24,589 nucleotides of DNA from an uncultured Lachnospiraceae bacterium (GTDB lineage Bacteria; Bacillota; Clostridia; Lachnospirales; Lachnospiraceae), in assembly GCA_937885345.1 (NCBI GenBank), contig CAKZZH010000112.1, positions 1-24,589 of the forward strand, in the 5' to 3' direction. Each line of letters opens with the position of its first letter. Position 1 is the stretch's first letter. The notes under the pieces were generated by a model. The model was given only the letters and a program-made list of their open reading frames with translations. It searched no databases and had not been told where the DNA came from. A program made the translations under genes and the position numbers. Positions 7,611-15,750 of this stretch are shown here, piece after piece.

Positions 7611-8756
7611 CTAGATGATATCCTCCAGAGAGGTGTCCTTCACAAATGAATCGACGCTATACACAAAGAGTACCTCCGTAGCCTCCTTGCTCTTAATGAT
7701 CTGCTCGATATCACCGTAGAAGTATCTTGGGTCGATAACGATTATACTGTCATAAAACGGCATGAGCATCGAGAGCATGCAGTTTGCATAGGAATCCTTT
7801 ATAATAACGAGATTGCGCCCGGTATCATTGACGATGTTCACATCAACTCTTGCATAATTGCCGCCCTGGAAAACAAGATATTTATCCTTCTTGTCAAGTG
7901 CCTCCGCCTCAAACAAAGACGTACTCTTACGCATTTCGTTCACATAACTTACAACATACTCATATTCCTTGATCGGCACACCGATGCTGATTTCATCATA
8001 CTCGGAATACACGCCGCAGCTCGACGCAAGCGTACCCTGGAAAGATCCGGTGACGGGAAGCATTTTATATGATTCCTCGGAAACCGCCGTATCAAAGCAT
8101 TCTTCATACACCTTTATTCCGATCAGCGCGCCATATGTCGTCCAGTGATGATCCGTCCGGTAAAATACCCCTTCGCCCGCCGCAGCTCCCGCTTTATCGC
8201 TCGCCTCAGCCACCGCCGCATTTTTTAGTGGTTCATACAGATCGATAAAATACGCACTCGTAAGCGTCTGACGTGCAGTATCAAGTATTTCGCCGCACTT
8301 GCTCTTAAGGCCGTAAGGAAGCTTGTCCTCATATATTGCGGATGCGCCGGGAACAAGCATAAGAGAAGTCGAAACACCCTCTCCCTGTGACTTTGCAAAT
8401 TCATCAACAGAATTAAGAAGTTCAAGATAATGCTCCTTATCATAGTCACTCTCGGCCTTCATAAGATAGCCGTCACTGCAGATGATCACATCGCCGACCT
8501 GCCTGCTGCCCAGAAGCTTTATAAAGCTTGTCTTGGTAACCATTGCCGCATCCCTGAAAGGAAACTGATCGGTAAGATATGTCTCGAAGCGTTCCATATA
8601 ATCACCGCTTAAAACATTTTCAACGGAAGGTGTCGGAAGCTGCTGCAGCTTACGGTTCTCACTCTCGGACACATCGCGGTCCACATCCCAGACCATTGCA
8701 GCAAGCACCAGAAGGAGCACGGATATTGTTATCACGCGGATATATTTATTTTTCAC
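7611..8756 (-). CDS. DHHW / AlgJ-like SGNH-fold protein for O-acylation
   Basis: A 381-residue protein with one N-terminal membrane anchor (about 7-23) and a large extracytoplasmic domain. The hallmark TDHHWTTYGA (DHHW at 202-205) and IIKDSYAN (candidate catalytic S322) match the DHHW / AlgJ-AlgX family. Those proteins have an SGNH-type triad and work with MBOAT proteins to O-acetylate extracellular polysaccharide. The MBOAT gene is 16 bp upstream. Translation starts at GTG: the codon at 8756 reads GTG, with AAGGAGG eight nt before it. The acceptor polymer is unknown. It is the last gene of the cassette. Confidence 0.87.
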   Translation of the reverse strand: MKNKYIRVITISVLLLVLAAMVWDVDRDVSESENRKLQQLPTPSVENVLSGDYMERFETYLTDQFPFRDAAMVTKTSFIKLLGSRQVGDVIICSDGYLMKAESDYDKEHYLELLNSVDEFAKSQGEGVSTSLMLVPGASAIYEDKLPYGLKSKCGEILDTARQTLTSAYFIDLYEPLKNAAVAEASDKAGAAAGEGVFYRTDHHWTTYGALIGIKVYEECFDTAVSEESYKMLPVTGSFQGTLASSCGVYSEYDEISIGVPIKEYEYVVSYVNEMRKSTSLFEAEALDKKDKYLVFQGGNYARVDVNIVNDTGRNLVIIKDSYANCMLSMLMPFYDSIIVIDPRYFYGDIEQIIKSKEATEVLFVYSVDSFVKDTSLEDII

Positions 8757-8772
8757 CTGATGCGCCTCCTTT

Positions 8773-10134
8773 TTAGAATCTAAAATACAAGAACGGATTA
8801 TATGTATCGCTTACGATAAACGCCACACTCACAACAAATATAAGGATCGCAAGAACCCATTTAAGCCAGGCAGGCCTCTTCTCGCTCCACTCATACACGC
8901 TCGGAATAAAGCCAAGTGCCATAATGCCGAGGCTTCCCAGCACGATAAACAGGCTGTCTGAACCCACAAGGCCGTGACCGATCCCAAACATTGCGGAAAC
9001 ATATCCTATAAGATCGTCAAGGCCTTCCGCAAAGAAAATAACCCATCCGATCACAACAATAACAAAAGTAAGAAGCCATCTGATCGGAACGGGGATCTTA
9101 TCCTCAAAACGCCTCCATACGAATTTCTCAAACACAAGAAGCACACCGTAATAAGCGCCCCATATCACAAAGTTCCATGCAGCGCCGTGCCAGAGGCCGG
9201 TTACGGTCCACACGATGATGATATTAAGTATCTGCCTGAAGGCATTAACCCTGTTTCCGCCAAGCGGGATATAAAGATATTCTCTGAACCATGTGCCAAG
9301 GGAAATATGCCATCTTCTCCAGAACTCCGTTATACTGAGCGATCTGTATGGCTTGTCAAAATTCTTCGGAAAAGTAAATCCAAGCATCTTTCCGAGTCCG
9401 ATGGCCATATCCGAATAACCTGAGAAATCATTAAACAGCTGAAGCGTATACGCAAGAGCACCGATCCATGCGGTAACAACACTAAGTTCACTGTTTCCTC
9501 CGCTTCTTATGCTCTCAAAGATCGCACCGATCGTATTGGCAAGGATAACCTTTTTACCGAGGCCTTTGATAAATATAAGAACGCCATGCGCAAAATCCTC
9601 GGACCTCCATTTTCTGTTATTCAGTGATGCCTCAATGTCCGCATATTTTACGATAGGGCCCGCAATCAGCTGGGGAAACATGGTTATATAGACCGCGAAA
9701 GGAAGTAACTTATCCTGTGCATGACTCTTTCCACGATAAACATCGATAATATATGACATTGCCTGGAATGTGTAAAATGATATTCCTATCGGAAGCGCCA
9801 GTTCCCTGATCGGCGCATTAAGGCCCGTAACAGAGTTAAAGCTGCCGATAAGAAAACCCGAATATTTATAATATCCGAGCACAAGGATATTGATGATCAC
9901 CCCAAATGCCAAAACGCCCTTGCTATGCGTCTTTTCAAGGTCTCTGCCGATATAATAATTCAGCAGCACACTGATGATCATAAGCACAACATAGATCGGT
10001 TCACCCCACGCATAGAAGAGAAGGCTTGCGATAAGAAGCACTACATTCCTTGCTTTGACCGAAGGCATAACATAGTACAAAAGCAGCGTTATCGGAAGGA
10101 ATATAAACAGAAAAGTAAGACTTGAAAACACCAT
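8773..10134 (-). CDS. MBOAT family membrane-bound O-acyltransferase (AlgI/DltB-like)
   Basis: A 453-residue polytopic protein. MBOAT signatures are visible: the conserved PQLIAGP stretch (154-160), FNDFSGYSDMAIG, FWRRWHISLG (H276) and GLWHGAAWNF with the presumed catalytic H316. Family members such as AlgI and DltB move acyl groups across or at the membrane for transfer to surface polymers. A longer in-frame start at 10185 would add 17 polar residues. I chose the ATG at 10134 because GAGGT precedes it and the protein then starts MVFSSLTFLFIF, normal for the family. It starts 4 nt after the DUF4358 stop and is followed by its DHHW partner. Confidence 0.93.
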   Translation of the reverse strand: MVFSSLTFLFIFLPITLLLYYVMPSVKARNVVLLIASLLFYAWGEPIYVVLMIISVLLNYYIGRDLEKTHSKGVLAFGVIINILVLGYYKYSGFLIGSFNSVTGLNAPIRELALPIGISFYTFQAMSYIIDVYRGKSHAQDKLLPFAVYITMFPQLIAGPIVKYADIEASLNNRKWRSEDFAHGVLIFIKGLGKKVILANTIGAIFESIRSGGNSELSVVTAWIGALAYTLQLFNDFSGYSDMAIGLGKMLGFTFPKNFDKPYRSLSITEFWRRWHISLGTWFREYLYIPLGGNRVNAFRQILNIIIVWTVTGLWHGAAWNFVIWGAYYGVLLVFEKFVWRRFEDKIPVPIRWLLTFVIVVIGWVIFFAEGLDDLIGYVSAMFGIGHGLVGSDSLFIVLGSLGIMALGFIPSVYEWSEKRPAWLKWVLAILIFVVSVAFIVSDTYNPFLYFRF

Positions 10135-10138
10135 ATCC

Positions 10139-10615
10139 CTACCTCGAAACTTTCTCGAGGAAACGCTCATGTACCGCCTGAGCATCCTTGCTCACGCAGT
10201 AGAAAAGATAATTTCCTTCAATGCTTAAAATGCTGTTATCAAGCAATTCATACTGGTCGATGGCATAGGAATGAAAAAGTTCTTTGAGAGACTCTCTTTT
10301 AAGCTTAATGGACTCATACAGGCTCTCCGCTTCTTCTTTACTTGCCTCATCGAATTTTATCACAAGAAGAGTCTGCGACTCCATAACCGTCTCAAAGCCG
10401 TAGTAGCACACCTGCGAGAAACCGCCGAATCCATAGCCGTAATCTTTCTTGAGCCTGCTCGAATCAAATTCCGTTATTCTGTCCGCAGTCATATCGGCAA
10501 GTTCCTGCGCATAAACGGAAATATCAGTGTCTCTGTATTGTTTTGTAAGCGTGCACGCAAAACCGAAGGCGATCAAAAACAGCACGCAGATAATTTCTTT
10601 TACACGATAATTCAT
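10139..10615 (-). CDS. DUF4358-type membrane-anchored protein
   Basis: A 158-residue protein with an N-terminal hydrophobic segment (about 6-22) and a soluble extracytoplasmic part. The block with SYAIDQYELLDNSIL and the following GNYLFYCVSKDA resembles DUF4358, a clostridial domain of unknown function; I assign it from memory of the family pattern. Its start overlaps the stop of the upstream SGNH gene (TGATG), indicating translational coupling, since no strong ribosome binding site is seen. Its place inside the MBOAT/SGNH/DHHW run suggests an accessory role in surface O-acylation. Confidence 0.7.
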   Translation of the reverse strand: MNYRVKEIICVLFLIAFGFACTLTKQYRDTDISVYAQELADMTADRITEFDSSRLKKDYGYGFGGFSQVCYYGFETVMESQTLLVIKFDEASKEEAESLYESIKLKRESLKELFHSYAIDQYELLDNSILSIEGNYLFYCVSKDAQAVHERFLEKVSR

Positions 10616-11517
10616 CAGTAAAGTCCCATTTCTTCAATAAGATCCGTCATCCACTCATAATACATTTCAGGCATATAATGAATCCCGTCCTTATAGTACC
10701 AATCCGGATGCTCAAGAAACACCTCATCATCCTCTTCATATGCAATGCCAAGCTTTACGCAAATTGCGCGGATCGCGTCATTGTATTCCTGAACATGAGC
10801 AAATCTCGGGTGTTCTTCAATTGCAAAGTCCTTAACCGGTGAAAGCGCAAGCACGATCACCTTCGTATTCGGAAGCGCCTCGGTGATCTTAGCAAGATTT
10901 TCTTCGTAAACCTTTATAAAATCATCAAGATAGCCCTCGTCTCTTTCCATCTCGTTAAGGCCGTATCTTATAAGCAAATATTCAGGCTTAGCCGCAACGA
11001 TCGCATCATAAACGGAAGGAAGGTGAACGTCCATATCACAGCCGACCTCGGCAAGCACGCGCTCCTTCGGTATAAAAAGATAATCCAGAAATCCGGTCAT
11101 AACCGAATCGCCTACAATGATCGTCCTGTCAAAGATCTCCCAGATATAAGTCCTGTCTTCCTCGACCTTCTCAAGTGCTTCCTTAACCTTGTCAGTATAG
11201 ATCGGATAAGGGCAATAGTCGCCCTCTCCCGTATCTTCCGGTATATAATATTCCTTATCTTCACCCGCATCCGCCGGATCAACCGGCGAATGAGTAGATG
11301 AAGAAGCGCCGTCCGCCTCTTCTCTCGAAGCTTCGGCTTGTCTTATAACAGCCTCTACCTCCGAAACATTCTTATCCGCAAGCGAAGCAATATAACCCTT
11401 TGCCTCGCTGTAATCGGAAGTTGCACTTCTCTTGCCGCTGCCGATAACTCCCAGCACAATGGCCGCAATTATAAAAAGCGATATTATTGTTGCATGTATC
11501 ACAAATCTGTTTTTCAT
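10615..11517 (-). CDS. Membrane-anchored SGNH/GDSL-type hydrolase or acyltransferase
   Basis: A 300-residue protein with one membrane anchor (about 8-26), a Ser/Glu/Asp-rich linker (about 60-100) and an SGNH domain. Putative catalytic elements are GDS (S138), YGLN (G186, N188) and the Asp-His pair in KDGIH (D277, H280), so the catalytic set looks complete. Enzymes of this fold act as esterases or as O-acetyltransferases on glycans. The block LAEVGC (156-160 region) is shared with the adjacent SGNH-like protein, implying paralogy. It lies upstream of DUF4358, MBOAT and DHHW genes, so transfer or removal of acyl groups on a surface polymer is the inferred job. Confidence 0.82.
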   Translation of the reverse strand: MKNRFVIHATIISLFIIAAIVLGVIGSGKRSATSDYSEAKGYIASLADKNVSEVEAVIRQAEASREEADGASSSTHSPVDPADAGEDKEYYIPEDTGEGDYCPYPIYTDKVKEALEKVEEDRTYIWEIFDRTIIVGDSVMTGFLDYLFIPKERVLAEVGCDMDVHLPSVYDAIVAAKPEYLLIRYGLNEMERDEGYLDDFIKVYEENLAKITEALPNTKVIVLALSPVKDFAIEEHPRFAHVQEYNDAIRAICVKLGIAYEEDDEVFLEHPDWYYKDGIHYMPEMYYEWMTDLIEEMGLY

Positions 11518-11532
11518 TTACCGTCCCTAAAA

Positions 11533-11547
11533 GGCGCTCAAGGCGCC
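11533..11547 (-). other. Small GC hairpin between the two SGNH genes
   Basis: On the minus strand GGCGC-CTTGA-GCGCC followed by TTTTAGGG forms a compact hairpin in the 55-bp gap. It sits about 15 nt before the next ATG and overlaps the region used for ribosome binding. It could be a weak terminator, an RNA-processing site or a translation modulator. The T run is only four long. Confidence 0.35.
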
Positions 11548-11572
11548 GGGTATTGTGCTCATCCCGCATCCG

Positions 11573-12616
11573 TTAATTTGCACTGCCCATTTCTTTCATC
11601 AGATTAACAAGCCAGTATTCCTTATAAAATGCGGCATTTAGGTGCAAACCGTCCGCAGCGAAATAGTTCTGATTATAAGTAATAAACTCATTGTTCGTCC
11701 AGTAATCGACATCAAGCCTCAAACACATTTCAAGAAGCTGCATATTCGCTTCGTTGATATACGCGAAGCGGTCCTGGTTGTAGTATATTTTATCGGCGAC
11801 GGGAAAGATTCCGTCGACGATTATTCTTACACCTTTGATATCTCTCTTAAGCATAGTGATAAGCTTCTCGTACTGGGCAACAAATAAATCCCTGCCGCTC
11901 CTGGAAGTTGTAAGGGTATTTATACCAAAATGCATCACGATAACTTTCTTATTGATAAAAGCCGCAAGCGCTCTGTCATAATTATTTTCCAGGAAATCAA
12001 GACCACATCCGACTTCTGCGATCACGCTGCTTTCGGGTATGAGATCGTAAACCGAAAGCGCCGCAATCTGTGAATCGCCCGTAAACCCCCAGTCTGCGTA
12101 AGCATCCGTATAGGATATGCTTCCGGAGGCTATGGCATCCGCCATTTGCGCCGCGCTCTCATCCACCTTAACCGTAAGGTAATTGGGCGCAAAAGGATAC
12201 ATCCTGATATCATCGCAACTTACAAGAAGTGTCGTGTTCAGGTCACCATAGGTGAATTTAAATACTGTGTTTTCGGAATCGATCCGATAATCCGGATCAT
12301 CAAGAAAGGGGCAAGTATAATCGGTGATGACCGCGCCTTCTCCCCCTTCGCTTTCGGATACAACCCTTACCGTAAAATTCTCCTTAACGGCACGGCCACC
12401 CAGATAAAGCGCCGGCCCGTCATATACAGCAACAAGAGCAGCGTCGTCTGTAAGAGAAATGCTGCTCGCTGTACTCGACGAAAACATCGACTCGTTGCGA
12501 GCCGTTGCTTCATCAATGGTAAAAAAGAAATATAAAATTATTCCAAGCGCTGTAAGGGCTGCCACAAGAGTGACTCCCATTCCTATGGCAATGCCCATTT
12601 TAGCCTTATCATTCAT
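11573..12616 (-). CDS. Membrane-anchored SGNH-hydrolase-like protein with Ig-like insert
   Basis: A 347-residue protein with a membrane anchor (about 8-33), a beta-rich segment (about 58-150) and a C-terminal SGNH-like domain. The middle part begins LVAVYDGPALYLGG and resembles small Ig-like repeats of Firmicutes surface proteins. Putative SGNH motifs are GDSQ (S182), FGIN (G231, N233) and ADGLH (D322, H325). The IAEVGCGLDF block matches LAEVGCDMDV of the next gene, so the two are probable paralogues. It begins 7 bp after the rho stop with AAGGAAG upstream, so read-through from rho is likely. Substrate unknown; cell-surface glycan acyl chemistry is inferred from the neighbours. Confidence 0.75.
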   Translation of the reverse strand: MNDKAKMGIAIGMGVTLVAALTALGIILYFFFTIDEATARNESMFSSSTASSISLTDDAALVAVYDGPALYLGGRAVKENFTVRVVSESEGGEGAVITDYTCPFLDDPDYRIDSENTVFKFTYGDLNTTLLVSCDDIRMYPFAPNYLTVKVDESAAQMADAIASGSISYTDAYADWGFTGDSQIAALSVYDLIPESSVIAEVGCGLDFLENNYDRALAAFINKKVIVMHFGINTLTTSRSGRDLFVAQYEKLITMLKRDIKGVRIIVDGIFPVADKIYYNQDRFAYINEANMQLLEMCLRLDVDYWTNNEFITYNQNYFAADGLHLNAAFYKEYWLVNLMKEMGSAN

Positions 12617-12623
12617 TTAATAA

Positions 12624-14300
12624 TTACTTCCTTAAAATCCTGCGACAAAGCTCGTAATTACTCTTTGTCCTGGAAAATGTATCAATAAGATCTTCGACAA
12701 AATCTTCACTTCTTGCTCCGGAGAGCTGTCTGCGGATATAAGTTGTAGTCTCGATTTCAAGCGGATCGAGAAGAAGGTCATCCCTTCTGGTTCCCGATTT
12801 GACAACATCGATGGCAGGGAAAATTCTTCTCTCGGATAATTTACGATCGAGCACAAGCTCCATATTACCTGTGCCCTTGAACTCCTCGTATACGACATCG
12901 TCCATTTTACTGCCGGTCTCAACAAGCGCCGTTGCAAGTATCGTAAGGGATCCGCCCTCTCTCATATTACGTGCGGCACCGAAGAATTTCTTGGGCATAT
13001 TAAGAGCTGCAGGATCGAGACCACCTGAAAGCGTTCTTCCGCTCGGAGCGATAACGATGTTATACGCTCTCGTAAGTCTTGTGATACTGTCAAGAAGGAT
13101 GCACACATCCTTGCCGTGCTCAACAAGTCTTCTTGCTCTCTCTATGACCATCTCGGATACTCTCTTATGATGTTCGGGAAGTTCATCAAAGGTCGAATAA
13201 ATAACCTCAACATTATTTCCCGTAATGCTCTCTTTCATATCCGTAACTTCCTCGGGACGCTCGTCAATAAGAAGGATAAGCAGATGCATATCCTTGTAAT
13301 TGGTTGTGATCGATTTGGCAATCTGCTTTAAAAGCGTGGTTTTACCGGCCTTGGGCTGTGATACGATAAGTCCTCTCTGCCCCTTGCCTATAGGTGAAAT
13401 AAGATCCACAATCCTCATAGCTGTGCTGCTTGTGGCAAGTTCAAGATGTATTCTCTGATTAGGGAAAATAGGAGTCAGCGACTCAAAATTCTTTCTCTTG
13501 GGTATCTCCGACGGATGATATCCGTTAACGGATTTAAGGAAGAGAAGTGCAGCAAATTTCTCACCCTGAGTCTTCTTGCGTCTTGCTCCTCGTATAAAAT
13601 CTCCGGTCTTAAGATTAAAACGCTTGATCTGCGCAGGTGAAACATATATATCATGCTCGCCCGGAAGATAATTCTCGCATCTTATAAATCCAAAGCCGTC
13701 AGGCATAACCTCGAGGATACCGCTGGAATCGCGTTCTCCGTCAACCATCTCCGGATCGTAATCCTGCCTGTAAGGATCGTCCTCCGAAAGTCCCTCATAG
13801 TACTTAACCTTCTCGGGCTTGGCTTCGGGCTTGGCATCGCCTTTTACTTCAGGTTTATTCTCCTGCTTTGCGTCCTCTGCCTTCACATTCTCAGAACTGT
13901 CAGCGGCATTCGCCTTTTTATCGGCAGCTTTATTGGCACCCGATTTATTTTCAGCTTTATCGTTAGCCTTTGAAGCAGCTTTCTTATCATCAGGCTTCTT
14001 GTCATCGGACTTCTTGTCATCGGACTTCTTATCATCGGACTTCTTGCCGGAAGTTGCCTTCTTGTCGGAAATCTTCTTGGTAGTTCTCTTCTTTGCTGCG
14101 CCGTCCTCCAAAGCAGTTTCCTTCTTAGGATCTTCAGGTTTCTTCTCAGCCGGCTTATTCGATCTTACGCCGCCGTCGGTAGCAACAATGATCGCCTCAA
14201 TAAGCTCATCTTTCTTGAGCTTGGAAACATTGGCCACCCCCTGATCCGCTGCTATCTTCCTCAGGTCAGCAATCTTCAAAGTCTTAAGTTTTTCTCTCAT
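12624..14300 (-). CDS. rho: Transcription termination factor Rho with long disordered insertion
   Basis: A 558-residue Rho, much longer than the roughly 420 residues of E. coli Rho. Domain order: Rho N-terminal helical domain (about 5-40), a Lys/Asp/Ala-rich low-complexity segment (about 43-190), the RNA-binding cold-shock-like domain (about 193-262, with DGFGFIR) and the RecA-type ATPase. The Walker A region is SQPKAGKTT (314-322), and ILLDSITRLTRAYN carries the Walker B aspartate. Rho is a hexameric RNA helicase that ends transcription. The insertion contains four KKxDD units from a 15-bp tandem repeat. A strong AAGGAG precedes the ATG. It is the first gene of the run that continues into the O-acylation cassette. 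Confidence 0.97.
   Translation of the reverse strand: MREKLKTLKIADLRKIAADQGVANVSKLKKDELIEAIIVATDGGVRSNKPAEKKPEDPKKETALEDGAAKKRTTKKISDKKATSGKKSDDKKSDDKKSDDKKPDDKKAASKANDKAENKSGANKAADKKANAADSSENVKAEDAKQENKPEVKGDAKPEAKPEKVKYYEGLSEDDPYRQDYDPEMVDGERDSSGILEVMPDGFGFIRCENYLPGEHDIYVSPAQIKRFNLKTGDFIRGARRKKTQGEKFAALLFLKSVNGYHPSEIPKRKNFESLTPIFPNQRIHLELATSSTAMRIVDLISPIGKGQRGLIVSQPKAGKTTLLKQIAKSITTNYKDMHLLILLIDERPEEVTDMKESITGNNVEVIYSTFDELPEHHKRVSEMVIERARRLVEHGKDVCILLDSITRLTRAYNIVIAPSGRTLSGGLDPAALNMPKKFFGAARNMREGGSLTILATALVETGSKMDDVVYEEFKGTGNMELVLDRKLSERRIFPAIDVVKSGTRRDDLLLDPLEIETTTYIRRQLSGARSEDFVEDLIDTFSRTKSNYELCRRILRK
13981..14040 (-). repeat. Four tandem 15-bp units inside rho
   Basis: Units at 13981-13995, 13996-14010, 14011-14025 and 14026-14040 share the pattern TTCTTRTCATCRGRC on the plus strand. 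The second and third are identical and the others differ by one to three bases. They encode KKSDD or KKPDD on the minus strand. Copy-number change would stay in frame, so strains may differ in linker length by five residues per unit. Confidence 0.9.
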
Positions 14301-14399
14301 GCATTCTCCTTAAAAAATATGTATCTGTACATGTTCTTGGGATTAAAAAACGGGATCACGATTACCGAAACAGAACCGCCCTGCCTTTAAGATAGATTC

Positions 14400-14429
14400 A
14401 TTCTACACCAACGAACTGCCGAATGTAAA
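14400..14429 (-). promoter_or_regulatory. Putative sigma-A promoter of rho
   Basis: On the minus strand TTTACA (14424-14429), an 18-nt spacer and TAGAAT (14400-14405); each hexamer matches consensus at five of six positions. The leader would be about 93 nt (14301-14393). I see no convincing riboswitch in it. Autoregulation of rho through its leader is known in other bacteria but cannot be read from this sequence. Confidence 0.5.
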
Positions 14430-14472
14430 GAGGGAATTTAACATGTAAACTATTCTTTTATGCAACATATAA

Positions 14473-14501
14473 TTTACGCGCTTGCATCTTAGTGGTAAAA
14501 T
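14473..14501 (+). promoter_or_regulatory. Putative promoter of the malic enzyme gene
   Basis: TTTACG (14473-14478), a 17-nt spacer, then TAAAAT (14496-14501) preceded by TGG, an extended -10. The leader of about 65 nt contains a small imperfect inverted repeat (CAG..CGTC / GACG.CTG) before the ribosome binding site AGAAGG. The -35 matches at only three positions. Confidence 0.4.
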
Positions 14502-14571
14502 AAGTGCGACCTATCAGCATCGTCAAGCGACGCTGAGCTATTTATTATTATATCAGAAGGATGGTTTGATT

Positions 14572-15738
14572 ATGAACAACGCAGAGAAAGCATTACTACT
14601 TCACGAGCAGTGGCAGGGCAAGATCGACACAACACCCAAGTGCCCGGTTTCAACAAGAGAGGATCTTGCGCTCGCATACACACCCGGTGTTGCGGAGCCC
14701 TGTAAAGTGATCGCAGAAGATCCTGAAGCGGCTTACAAATACACAACCAAGCAGAACACTATCGCAATCGTATCCGACGGAAGCGCAGTTCTCGGGCTGG
14801 GAAACATAGGCCCCAAGGCGGCGATGCCGGTAATGGAAGGCAAGGCCGTACTCTTCAAGACTTTCGGCGGTGTCAATGCAGTTCCCATCTGCCTCGATAC
14901 ACAGGATACAGAGGAGATAATCAAGACGGTAAAATACCTTGCTCCCACTTTCGGCGGCTTTAACCTTGAGGATATCTCAGCTCCGAGATGCTTTGAGATT
15001 GAGAAGAGACTGAAGGAAGATCTCGATATCCCCGTATTTCACGACGATCAGCACGGTACCGCTATCATCGTGCTTGCAGCGATAATCAACGCACTCAGGA
15101 TAACAGGCAAAGATAAGGAGAAATGCCGCGTAGCAGTCAACGGTTCGGGTGCTGCCGGGATCGCGATCAGCAAGCTCCTTTTAACATACGGTTTTAAGAA
15201 CCTTACACTCTGTGACAGAAGCGGAATTATTTCTTCTGCAAGAGACAACCTTAACTCTACCAAGAAGGAAATGCTTGAGCTCACCAATCCCGACGATATT
15301 CACGGAACACTTGCAGATGCTCTTAAGGACGCAGACATCTTTATCGGCGTATCCGCTCCCAACAGCGTAACGCAGGATATGGTTCGTTCAATGAACAGTG
15401 ACCCCATTATCTTTGCAATGGCTAATCCCGTTCCGGAGATCATGCCCGACGAGGCTAAGGCCGCAGGTGCAAGGATCGTAGGTACCGGAAGAAGTGACTT
15501 CCCCAATCAGATCAATAATGTACTTGCTTTCCCCGGAATATTCAAAGGTGCGCTCGAAGGCAGAGCAAAGCAGATAACGGAAGATATGAAGCTCGCCGCA
15601 GCCAAGGCGATCGCAGGCCTGGTATCGGATGAGAACCTCACCGAGGAATACATCCTCCCCGAGGCATTTGATCCAAGAGTTGCGGACGCCGTATGTAAAG
15701 CAGTTAAGGAAAACATTCATCCGGACAATATAAGATAA
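14572..15738 (+). CDS. NAD-type malic enzyme (oxaloacetate-decarboxylating)
   Basis: A 388-residue short-form malic enzyme that oxidatively decarboxylates malate to pyruvate in the cytoplasm. Visible are the catalytic Tyr in AYTPGVAEP (Y36), the EGKAVLFK block (catalytic lysine region near 91), metal ligands in NLEDI (E133, D134) and HDDQHGT (D158, D159), and the dinucleotide motif GSGAAG (191-196). The acidic D215 at the end of the next strand favours NAD over NADP. A longer in-frame start at 14482 would include the promoter. The ATG at 14572 is preceded by AGAAGG and gives the normal family N terminus. DUF4364 follows after 12 bp, so the two are probably an operon. Confidence 0.93.
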   Translation: MNNAEKALLLHEQWQGKIDTTPKCPVSTREDLALAYTPGVAEPCKVIAEDPEAAYKYTTKQNTIAIVSDGSAVLGLGNIGPKAAMPVMEGKAVLFKTFGGVNAVPICLDTQDTEEIIKTVKYLAPTFGGFNLEDISAPRCFEIEKRLKEDLDIPVFHDDQHGTAIIVLAAIINALRITGKDKEKCRVAVNGSGAAGIAISKLLLTYGFKNLTLCDRSGIISSARDNLNSTKKEMLELTNPDDIHGTLADALKDADIFIGVSAPNSVTQDMVRSMNSDPIIFAMANPVPEIMPDEAKAAGARIVGTGRSDFPNQINNVLAFPGIFKGALEGRAKQITEDMKLAAAKAIAGLVSDENLTEEYILPEAFDPRVADAVCKAVKENIHPDNIR

Positions 15739-15750
15739 GGACAACATTCA

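Noticed and set aside
8974..9423. Plus-strand frame of 149 codons inside the MBOAT gene
   Set aside because: It is antisense to conserved MBOAT motifs and gives a Lys/His/Pro-rich product with no family resemblance.
13981..14040. Tandem 15-bp units considered as a CRISPR or other non-coding array
   Set aside because: Units are directly adjacent with no spacers, in frame, and encode a charged linker of Rho.
13819..14244. Plus-strand frame of 141 codons with repeated FLSSD units opposite the Rho insertion
   Set aside because: It is the complement of the Lys/Asp-rich low-complexity coding sequence; the Ser/Leu/Phe-rich product mirrors the repeat and has no start signal.
14301..14571. Riboswitch between rho and the malic enzyme gene
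   Set aside because: The spacer holds two divergent promoters and only a small imperfect hairpin; no known aptamer motif is recognisable.
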